Below, in pieces: positions 18,062 to 24,955 of a stretch of 64,000 bases of DNA. The notes below the pieces were generated by a model that saw only the letters and a list, made by a program, of their open reading frames with translations, was not told where the DNA came from and did not search any database. Within the stretch, counting starts at the first letter, position 1; each line of letters opens with the position of its first letter. The DNA lies in contig CAZJHX010000004.1 of the NCBI GenBank assembly GCA_964545715.1, forward strand, positions 1-64,000, read 5' to 3'. The DNA comes from CAZJHX01 sp964545715 (lineage in GTDB: Bacteria; Myxococcota_A; UBA9042; GCA-2863065). The position numbers and the translations under genes were made by a program.

Positions 18062-19513
18062 TCAGCCCTTAATGAGGAAGCGCAGGGCCTTCTCCAGCTT
18101 TTCGCCGTAGGGCGGACGCATCACGCCCATGAGGTCCAGGCGCGCCTGCTTGAAGACGCCGCGGGCGTGGCTGAAGTTCTTGAAGCCCTCGTGGCCGTGG
18201 TAGGCGCCCATGCCGCTGGGGCCCACGCCGCCGAACGGGATGTCCTCGCAGCTGACGTGCATGAGGCAGTCGTTGATGGTGACACCGCCCGATGTGGTGC
18301 GCTTCAGCACCCGGCGCTGCTCGGCGTCGTCGTCGCCGAAGTAGTACAGCGCCAGGGGGCGCGCGTGATCGTTGACGTAGGCGATGACCTCGTCGATCGA
18401 GTCGTACGTCTTGACCGGCAGGATAGGCCCGAAGATCTCGTCCTGCATGACGCGCATCTCGTCGGTCGGGTCCAGCACCATCGTCAGCGGCAGCTTGCGG
18501 TTGCCGTCCTTGCCGAACTCCTCGTTGGACGGATTGACCTCGATCAGGCGGCCGCCTTTCGTCTCGGCGTCGACCAGGTATCCGAGCAGGCGATCGCGGT
18601 GCCGCTCGTTGATGATCGCCGTGTAGTCGTCATTGTCCACAAGCGTCGGATAGTGCTGCTCGACCGCGCCCGTGATGCCCACTACGAACTCCTCGAGCCG
18701 CGCCTTGGGCACCAGCGCATAGTCCGGCGCCAGGCAGATCTGGCCGGCGTTCAGCAGCTTGGCGTTGGCGATGCGCGCGGTCACCTGCGTCATGTCGACG
18801 CCCTTGCCCACGACCGTTGGGCTTTTGCCGCCCAGCTCCAGGGTCACCGGCACCAGGTTCTCGGCCGCCGCCCGCATCACATGGCGCCCGACGGACGTGC
18901 TGCCCGTGAAGAGCAGGTGGTCGAACGGCATCGAGCTGAACGCGGCGCCGACGTCCGGCCCGCCCGTGATGATCGCCACCTCGGTCTCGTCATAGGCCTT
19001 GCCGAACAGCTCGGCCAGCAGCGCGGAGGTCGCAGGCGTGAACTCGGACGGCTTCAGCATCAGCCGGTTTCCGGCCGCAAAGATGCCCGCCAGCGGCGAA
19101 AATGTCAGGTAGATCGGGAAGTTCCAGGGGCTGATGGCGCCAACGACGCCCAGCGGCTGGTACTGCACCGTGGCTTTGGCGCCCGCCATGTTCAGCGGGA
19201 ACATCACCGGCCGGCGCTCGGACTTCATCCACTGACGCACGTGCTTTCGGGCGTGCTTCAGGGGCTCGACAGAGCCGTAGATGTCCGTGATGCGCGACTG
19301 GTGGATCGACCGATGGGAGAAGTCCTCGGACATCGCCTCGCAGAAGGCCTTGTCATGGCGCACAAGCAGGTCGATCGCCCGGTTGATCCGATCGATGCGC
19401 AGCTGGGCGGTCGGCGGCCCCTCGTCCAGAAACGACGCGCGCTGGCGGTCGAGAATGGCCCGAATCTTCTGTGCGGGGCCCGGTGTCTGATCAAGGGGTT
19501 GTATGGCGCTCAT
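18062..19513 (-). CDS. Aldehyde dehydrogenase, coniferyl-aldehyde-dehydrogenase-like
   Basis: 483 residues; ATG 19513 has GGGAGC about seven bases upstream. Oxidises an aldehyde to its acid with NAD(P)+. The family's landmarks are present: ISPWNFPIYLTFSPLAG, LFTGSTSVGRHVM, catalytic Glu near 225 in VTLELGGKSPTVV, nucleophile Cys near 260 in NAGQICLAPDY, and VMQDEIFGPILPV. The short length, the C-terminal hydrophobic/basic tail and the phrase GGVTINDCLMHVSCEDIPFGGVG match the class 3/coniferyl aldehyde dehydrogenase (CalB-like) group, which also acts on fatty aldehydes. The start overlaps the upstream outer-membrane gene by 23 bases, so it is translationally linked to an envelope operon, an unusual setting for a metabolic dehydrogenase. 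Substrate is not known. Confidence 0.92.
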   Translation of the reverse strand: MSAIQPLDQTPGPAQKIRAILDRQRASFLDEGPPTAQLRIDRINRAIDLLVRHDKAFCEAMSEDFSHRSIHQSRITDIYGSVEPLKHARKHVRQWMKSERRPVMFPLNMAGAKATVQYQPLGVVGAISPWNFPIYLTFSPLAGIFAAGNRLMLKPSEFTPATSALLAELFGKAYDETEVAIITGGPDVGAAFSSMPFDHLLFTGSTSVGRHVMRAAAENLVPVTLELGGKSPTVVGKGVDMTQVTARIANAKLLNAGQICLAPDYALVPKARLEEFVVGITGAVEQHYPTLVDNDDYTAIINERHRDRLLGYLVDAETKGGRLIEVNPSNEEFGKDGNRKLPLTMVLDPTDEMRVMQDEIFGPILPVKTYDSIDEVIAYVNDHARPLALYYFGDDDAEQRRVLKRTTSGGVTINDCLMHVSCEDIPFGGVGPSGMGAYHGHEGFKNFSHARGVFKQARLDLMGVMRPPYGEKLEKALRFLIKG

Positions 19514-20249
19514 GTGATCGCTCCCGGTGCAGCACAAAGTTCAAGTCGAACATGGGCAGAATATGCACCTGCGTCCCAAACGGGTACTGGCCGACGACCA
19601 GCTTGTAGCCGAGCTGCAGCGCCACCCACCATGTCATCTGCCAGCCGGCCAGAAGCGAGTGTTCCACGTGGAACGGTGCGTCTGAATCCGCCATGGCAAA
19701 CAGATCGACATCGACGTTGTAATATAGATGTGCGCCGATCGCACCGTCAAAGTCGATTCCCAGGCGCCCGGTGATGCCGTCTTCCCACGCTGCCGTTCGC
19801 GGATAGACCAGAGGCAGATCGATCGTCGGCATTGTGGACGGGCCTGAGACCCCGGCGATGATGGCGCCCCCCTTGAAGGTGACGGTCTGCCCACGTCCCA
19901 GCGCCAGCCGGTAGTGGACCAGGTTCTCGATCATGAGGATGTCCGGGACCTTGGTCTCCAGCGGCATGATCCCGCCGGTGCCCTCGCGCGACAGCAGGCG
20001 CAGCAGCTGGGTCGGATAGGTGATCGCGTGCTCCGTGATCAGCGCGTCGCTCCAGCCGATTCGGGCGGTGACGTTGGGCATGACAAACGCCAGCAGCGGG
20101 AAGGTGTCGATCTCCAGGGTGTCCGACACGCCGATGCGCAGGGGCTGAAAGATGCCCATCTCGGCGCGCCCAGCGGGCAGGATCAGGTGGTCAGCGTGTG
20201 CCGGGGCCGCGGTGAGGACCGCCAGAAGAAGCAGCGTGCAGCGCGTCAT
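19491..20249 (-). CDS. Predicted outer-membrane or periplasmic beta-barrel-like protein
   Basis: 252 residues with a clear signal peptide (cleavage after TAAPAHA). The rest alternates hydrophobic and polar residues with aromatic girdle residues, as in small outer-membrane barrels (LGIDFDGAIGAHLYYNVDVD, MTWWVALQLGYKLVVG). I do not recognise a named family. Its start overlaps the stop of the upstream phosphatase-fold lipoprotein gene by four bases (ATGA), and its end overlaps the aldehyde dehydrogenase start by 23 bases, so all three are translated from one mRNA. Confidence 0.8.
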   Translation of the reverse strand: MTRCTLLLLAVLTAAPAHADHLILPAGRAEMGIFQPLRIGVSDTLEIDTFPLLAFVMPNVTARIGWSDALITEHAITYPTQLLRLLSREGTGGIMPLETKVPDILMIENLVHYRLALGRGQTVTFKGGAIIAGVSGPSTMPTIDLPLVYPRTAAWEDGITGRLGIDFDGAIGAHLYYNVDVDLFAMADSDAPFHVEHSLLAGWQMTWWVALQLGYKLVVGQYPFGTQVHILPMFDLNFVLHRERSHERHTTP

Positions 20250-21331
20250 GGCAGCACCACCGTGAAGGAGATCGGCGCGTGGTCGGACAGCGGCATGGTG
20301 GCCGGCTCCCCGACGCCTTGATGAGTCGTCCCGTCACGCGCCTCCTGGTTTGTGAACAGGTAGTCCAGCTTGCGGTTCCAGAAGCCGTCGGCGTCGGTGG
20401 TGTGCGTGAAATGTGCCGCCTGGTCGGCCTCAAAGGCCTCGGGCGTGATCGCCGCGCTCCAGCCGGAGTCATCGGCGTAAAACGGCGCCAACGTGTCCAG
20501 CTCGTTGCCGAAGTCGTCGGCGTCAAACTCCTCGGCGGTGCAGGCCGAGTCCGCGAAGTTCTTGAAGACCGTCGTGGCCGGCGGGACCGTATTCAAGTCA
20601 CCGCCCCCGATCACGACCTTGCCCAGCGCCGCCAGTCGGTCCAGCTCGGCTCGAAACAGGTCGATCTGCTTCTTGCGCGTCCCGTCCTTGGAGAAGGCCT
20701 CGGTGTGGATGTTGACCACGTAGACATCGTCGTGTCCGGGCACCAGCACACGTGTGCGCAGCATGGCCCGCTTCAGATAGAAGTACTGCTTGATGCCGTC
20801 GAACTCTGCCACCAGCGGCAGGGCGATGCGCGTGCCTTCATCCATGGGCCACTTGCTCAGCGTGGCGACGCCCATATTCATGCGTCCCAGCCCATCGCTG
20901 GGGATAAAGTCGGCTTTCCACAGCGAGGCGTACGCGCCGTGGTTCAGCTTGGTGTGATCCAGCAGCCACTGCAGCATGTCGATGTACGTCGTGCGCTTGG
21001 ACTCCACATCGACCTCCTGCAGCAACAGGATGTCCGGGTCGGCGTAGTTGATGAAGTCGGCCAGGCCTTGCAGGTTGCTCAGCACCTCGTCCTCGGTCAT
21101 CAGCGCGCGGTCGCCGCGGCACTCGAAGAAGAAGTCGATGCGCCCGCCTGCAAACTTCACGTTCCACGTCATCACTTTGAGCGCGCCGTCGTCGCTCAGC
21201 GGGGCCGCCGTGATGTGGCCTGCCTCGTAGAGCACGGCGCCTTCATCGTCGTCGAATTGGGTGTTGAAGAGGTCGAAGTCCGGACAGCCGCTCAGGAGGA
21301 CGGCGGCACAAAGGCAGATCGCGGTGCGCAT
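20246..21331 (-). CDS. Endonuclease/exonuclease/phosphatase-fold lipoprotein
   Basis: 361 residues with lipobox LLSGC (Cys16). The metal-dependent phosphoesterase fold is clear: VMTWNVKF, ILLLQEVDVES, VVNIHTEAFSKDGTRKKQ, VIGGGDLNTVP, LDYLFTN and the final SDHAPISF, which give the catalytic Asn, Glu, Asp/Asn and His residues in the expected order. Substrates of the family include nucleic acids, inositol phosphates and sphingomyelin; an extracytoplasmic lipoprotein would most plausibly hydrolyse a phosphodiester or phospholipid outside the cytoplasm, but that is inference. Middle gene of the six-gene operon; ten bases separate it from the upstream barrel gene. Confidence 0.9.
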   Translation of the reverse strand: MRTAICLCAAVLLSGCPDFDLFNTQFDDDEGAVLYEAGHITAAPLSDDGALKVMTWNVKFAGGRIDFFFECRGDRALMTEDEVLSNLQGLADFINYADPDILLLQEVDVESKRTTYIDMLQWLLDHTKLNHGAYASLWKADFIPSDGLGRMNMGVATLSKWPMDEGTRIALPLVAEFDGIKQYFYLKRAMLRTRVLVPGHDDVYVVNIHTEAFSKDGTRKKQIDLFRAELDRLAALGKVVIGGGDLNTVPPATTVFKNFADSACTAEEFDADDFGNELDTLAPFYADDSGWSAAITPEAFEADQAAHFTHTTDADGFWNRKLDYLFTNQEARDGTTHQGVGEPATMPLSDHAPISFTVVLP

Positions 21332-21340
21332 CCGGCGATG

Positions 21341-22000
21341 TTAGAGCTTCCAGGCGACGCCCACAAATGGAGTCCAGTTCTGCGTTCCGTGCACCAACTC
21401 GTCGGCCAATTTATCGCTGCCGCGCCGGTTGTAGTAGCGCACGCGAAACTCCAGGCGCATGACGACCTCGAGCGCGTCGGTGACCGGCACTCCACCGCCC
21501 AGCGCCGCGTACCACGCCACCGAGTACGACGTGCGCAGGGCGGTGTCGGTGTCTCCGTCCGCGGTGGGCAGATCGGCGCGCGCGTCGTCGCTGCGGATCC
21601 CCAGCGGCGCGTAGGCCACCTCCAAAAACAGCGTCCGCCACTGAGCCCGGACAAAGGGGCCCATCCAGAACTCGGTGTAGCTGCCGCCGGTCTCGTCCTC
21701 GATCACCGTCTTGTTGTCTGCGTCCAGCGCCTTGAAGTTGCCCGCGCCGCGGCTGCCCACGTCGAGCTGCGTATACAGCCCGACGGAGAACGGGCCCCAG
21801 AAGCGCCAGCTGCCAAGCAGCGCCAGGCCGAAGTCCGTCTGCTCGACCAGCCGCTCGCCCGTGGCGCCGCCGATCTCGGACTTTACCTGCTGCTCAAACC
21901 GGCTGAACGTCAGCCCGCCGTCGATGCGAAAGCGCTCCGGCTTCTCGGCGGCGGCCGGCAGTGCGACCGCCGCGACCAGAAGGAGGACACCGATGCGCAT
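21341..22000 (-). CDS. Outer-membrane beta-barrel protein (hypothetical)
   Basis: 219 residues from ATG 22000, which overlaps the upstream stop by one base (TAATG); the longer frame to 22045 lies inside the upstream gene. The signal peptide is cleaved after ALPAAA. Repeated amphipathic strands with aromatic ends (FSVGLYTQLDVGS, YTEFWMGPFVRAQW, VVMRLEFRVRYYNRR) and a terminal aromatic strand (NWTPFVGVAWKL) indicate an outer-membrane barrel of about eight to ten strands. No named family recognised. Confidence 0.82.
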   Translation of the reverse strand: MRIGVLLLVAAVALPAAAEKPERFRIDGGLTFSRFEQQVKSEIGGATGERLVEQTDFGLALLGSWRFWGPFSVGLYTQLDVGSRGAGNFKALDADNKTVIEDETGGSYTEFWMGPFVRAQWRTLFLEVAYAPLGIRSDDARADLPTADGDTDTALRTSYSVAWYAALGGGVPVTDALEVVMRLEFRVRYYNRRGSDKLADELVHGTQNWTPFVGVAWKL

Positions 22001-23295
22001 TACTGGAAGAGCCCGTCGCCGAAGCTGACGCCCACAGGCACGCACCAGACGCTGACGCCGTCGATGTCGTCCAGCGACAGGTCGCCGATGTCCAACGTCA
22101 GCGAGGCGTTCTCGTAGCCCACCGGGAAGTTCTTCAGGTTGTCACTGATCGACGTGCCGTCCTTGTAGTTGCCGCCCTTTCCGGCCAGCACCTGGATGTT
22201 GATGCCGTTGCCGTCAAAGAAGAACTCGGTCAGCTCGATCGTGCAGTTGTCCACGATCGTCGCCTTGCCCTTGACGCCGTGGAACTTGGTCTCGAGCGTG
22301 GCGACCTGTCCGACCTTGGGGTGGTCCGCGTCGCAGCCGCTGCCGCCGGTGTCCCCGCCTGTATCGTCGCCGGTGTCCGAGCCCGTGTCATCACCCGTGT
22401 CATCACCCGTGTCATCGCCCGTGTCGTCGCCGGGATCGGGCAGCGCGCTGGTGCTGACCCAGGCCACCAGGTTGCGCAGCTCGTCGTCGCTGAGCCGGTC
22501 CGCGCCCCAGAAGGGCATGATGCCGCCCGTCAGTCCGTCGTAGACCTTGCTCTCGCCGCTGCCGCTGGTCCGCACGCGCGTGGCGATGTACTCGGGCTGC
22601 AACCCCGCGCCTGCCAGCGGGGGCGCCAGCTGTGTCCCGACCGCGTCCACGCCGTGACACATGCGGCACGCGCCGTTGAACAGCTCGCGGCCCGCGTCGG
22701 CGTCGCCACCGGCCAGGTCGGCGGGCGGCTCCACGATCTCAAAGGTGATAGTCTCGTCGGTGACCCCGTCCTTCTCCGCCATGAACTCCAGGAAGTCGTA
22801 CAGGCCGATCCAGCGCTCGTCGTCCGCCTCCCACGGATCCGCGTTCATCCACTCGGTCAGGCAGCTGTTGACCGCCAGCCGCATCTCGTCGAGCTGGCCG
22901 TTCTTCCAGGAGGTGCGCCGGGTGGCGTCGCCGATCTGGTGCCCGACGCGCCGAATGCCGTTGGCCGCCGGCTCCGACAGCGCGTGGCAGGTGTGGCAGG
23001 CAAACGTGTTGCCGTCCTCCACCGGGGTCCCGTAGATCGACATCAGATCCATCGGATCATCGCCGGTCGTGTCCGTCGTCGCGTCGCCGGTGGTGTCCGT
23101 CGTGTCGTCGCCGGTGGTCCCGGTCGTGTCGTCGCCGGTGGTCCCGGTCGTGTCGTCGCCGGTGCCGGTGGTGTCGTCGCCGGTCGTGCCCGTGTCAGCC
23201 GACGTATCGCCGGTGCTGCCGCCGGTCGTGTCCGACGTCTCTGAAGTGCCGCAACCGATCACCAGTGCCAGGCCAAAGAAGATCATTGTTCTCAT
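22000..23295 (-). CDS. Lipoprotein with two c-type haem sites and a DM13-like domain
   Basis: 431 residues; ATG 23295 has GGAGG upstream and a signal peptide with lipobox LVIGC (Cys15). A long TTGDDTTG-type linker (about residues 20-80) leads to a first haem motif CHTCH (100-104). A second motif, CRMCH (about residue 205), lies in a typical cytochrome c domain with MPFW as candidate axial Met. A second DDTG linker (about 300-330) precedes a C-terminal domain of the DM13 type (KFHGVKGKATIVDNCTIEL then FFFDGNGINIQVL), a DOMON-related fold proposed to take part in redox reactions. It is the first gene of the operon, suggesting an outer-surface electron-transfer protein. Both linkers are encoded by short DNA repeats. 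Redox partner unknown. Confidence 0.88.
   Translation of the reverse strand: MRTMIFFGLALVIGCGTSETSDTTGGSTGDTSADTGTTGDDTTGTGDDTTGTTGDDTTGTTGDDTTDTTGDATTDTTGDDPMDLMSIYGTPVEDGNTFACHTCHALSEPAANGIRRVGHQIGDATRRTSWKNGQLDEMRLAVNSCLTEWMNADPWEADDERWIGLYDFLEFMAEKDGVTDETITFEIVEPPADLAGGDADAGRELFNGACRMCHGVDAVGTQLAPPLAGAGLQPEYIATRVRTSGSGESKVYDGLTGGIMPFWGADRLSDDELRNLVAWVSTSALPDPGDDTGDDTGDDTGDDTGSDTGDDTGGDTGGSGCDADHPKVGQVATLETKFHGVKGKATIVDNCTIELTEFFFDGNGINIQVLAGKGGNYKDGTSISDNLKNFPVGYENASLTLDIGDLSLDDIDGVSVWCVPVGVSFGDGLFQ
22382..22429. repeat. 12-bp tandem repeat encoding a DDTG linker
   Basis: Four 12-base units (two identical, two with single changes) encode the Gly-Asp-Asp-Thr linker between the cytochrome and DM13-like domains. 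More degenerate copies extend toward 22346. Unit length keeps the reading frame. Confidence 0.8.
23101..23160. repeat. 24-bp tandem repeat encoding a TTGDDTTG linker
   Basis: Bases 23101-23124 and 23125-23148 are identical, followed by a half unit. They encode part of the Thr/Gly/Asp linker behind the lipid anchor of the cytochrome/DM13 lipoprotein. Unit length keeps the frame. Confidence 0.8.
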
Positions 23296-23383
23296 CGCGT
23301 AGTCCTCCGATGATCGGTCGTATGGCGTATGTAGGGGAGCGGTTACATTGACAACACTTCCCCCGGTTTGCAACGTGACCGGC

Positions 23384-24955
23384 ATGGGTCGCCCGCTTCA
23401 TATGGCCATGGCGTTGCTGCTCGTTGTCGCCTGCGCCACCGACGCGCGGCGGGACAAGTGCCTGGCCGGCTCCCGCATCTGCGACGGACCCGCAGTGCTG
23501 CTGTGCGACCCCTCTTCGGGCCAGTTTGAAGCCGAGCGGGTGTGTCCCGCGGGCCAGACATGCGTGACCGGAGAGTGCGTTACAGGCGGCGTAGGCTTCG
23601 AGGATACGCCGCCACCCGCTGACGCGGACCTGGACGTGGTGGAGCCGATCGAGGATCCCGGACCGCAGCCGTCGGATCCCGGGCCGCAGCCCACCGATCC
23701 GGGGGGGCCGACCGACTCGATCTGGGTTCCGTACGACGAAGGCCCACCGCCGGCCGATCCCGGGCCGCAGCCTACCGATCCGGGGCCCCCGCCGTCGGAC
23801 CCCGGTCCGCCGCCGTCCGATCCCGGTCCGCCGCCGCCGGATCCCGGTCCGCCCCCCACGGACACCGGCAAGCCCCCGGTCCAGGAGGCGCCCGGTGTGC
23901 TGCTGTACACCAAGGTGGGCAACATCTTCCTCAAAGACGACATTCACCGGGTGCAGTGGCATCCCAGCGGCACCTTTGCCCTGCTGCTCGGCAAGCAGGG
24001 GAAGATCGCCCGCTACACGGCCGAGACCGGCGCCCTGGACATCGTCGGCGAGGTCGACGGGACGACGGCTGATATCGACGTGGCGCCCGACGGCAAGCTG
24101 TTTCTGGTGGTCGGACGCGGTGACGACGAGCTCGGGCGCGTCTGGGCGCTGACCGTGGGCGATCTTGGCGCCATCGACGTGTCGGAGGTCGCCACGATCA
24201 CGTTCGGGCAGCCCGCCGCCGTCGTCAGCCATCCCGACGGCGGGCAGTGGGCCATCGCGTCGCGCACCGACAACAGCATCAACTACCTCTTTCGCTACCA
24301 GGGCGGCGCGATCATCGCGACCAAGGGCTACAACGGCGCGGGCGTGCGCGACGTGATGTGGGCCAGCCCGGACCTCTACGCCGGCAGCGACTCCCTGGTC
24401 ACGTCCGACGGCATCAACGGCGCGGGGAGCAGCACGTGGGTCATCGACTCCGACATGGTCGTCTCCAACGGCTGGTCACCCGGCTTTGGCAACCCCGGTG
24501 GCGCGGGCTGGCGTCCGGGCGGCGCCTACGGAGTCCTGTGCGGCAACACGTCCAACGTCGTCTACGTGTACGACGGCGGCTGGACCAAGGAGTACACGCC
24601 GGTGGCCAACAACGGCGGCATCACCAACGCCATCGCCTGGCGCTCCGACGGCGGGCGCGCCCTGCTGGTCGGCCGTCCCACCGGCTCCTCACTGTCGGGC
24701 ACGGTCATCGACTACCGTCCGTCCGACGCGACCTATTTCGAGCCGGGCGCCATGGTCAACGCCGGCATCCCAGGCTTCGACAAGCCGCCGTGGAGCGCCA
24801 ACAGCAACACACACCTGCTGGACGTCGACTTTCGGCCGGGCGCGTGCGATGCGGGGCTGATCGTGGGCGCTGACACCGGGTCGGCGTTCAGCCCGACCTT
24901 CGGTACCGTCATTTATTTTCAGGATTCAGCGGATTCTGTCTGTCCGTCAATCTGA
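23384..24955 (+). CDS. Lipoprotein with Pro/Asp linker and C-terminal propeller
   Basis: 523 residues from ATG 23384; an upstream in-frame ATG (23348) would lack a proper signal peptide. Lipobox LLVVAC (Cys17). A small Cys-rich module (CLAGSRICDGPAVLLC to CVTGECVTGG, residues about 25-65) is followed by a proline linker of PDPGPQP and DPGPPPS units (to about 165). A WD40-like propeller follows (VQWHPSGTFALLLGKQGKI, VVSHPDGGQWAIAS, IAWRSDGGRALLVGRP) and the protein ends at a Cys-containing tail. It resembles the extracellular anchor-module-linker-propeller proteins elsewhere in the window. It is divergent from the cytochrome operon (88 bases between starts) and overlaps the convergent transporter gene by 47 bases. 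Function unknown. Confidence 0.87.
   Translation: MGRPLHMAMALLLVVACATDARRDKCLAGSRICDGPAVLLCDPSSGQFEAERVCPAGQTCVTGECVTGGVGFEDTPPPADADLDVVEPIEDPGPQPSDPGPQPTDPGGPTDSIWVPYDEGPPPADPGPQPTDPGPPPSDPGPPPSDPGPPPPDPGPPPTDTGKPPVQEAPGVLLYTKVGNIFLKDDIHRVQWHPSGTFALLLGKQGKIARYTAETGALDIVGEVDGTTADIDVAPDGKLFLVVGRGDDELGRVWALTVGDLGAIDVSEVATITFGQPAAVVSHPDGGQWAIASRTDNSINYLFRYQGGAIIATKGYNGAGVRDVMWASPDLYAGSDSLVTSDGINGAGSSTWVIDSDMVVSNGWSPGFGNPGGAGWRPGGAYGVLCGNTSNVVYVYDGGWTKEYTPVANNGGITNAIAWRSDGGRALLVGRPTGSSLSGTVIDYRPSDATYFEPGAMVNAGIPGFDKPPWSANSNTHLLDVDFRPGACDAGLIVGADTGSAFSPTFGTVIYFQDSADSVCPSI

Noticed and set aside
23060..23200. Short direct repeats that could suggest a CRISPR array
   Set aside because: Units are 24 bases or shorter, contiguous without spacers and lie in frame inside a coding linker.
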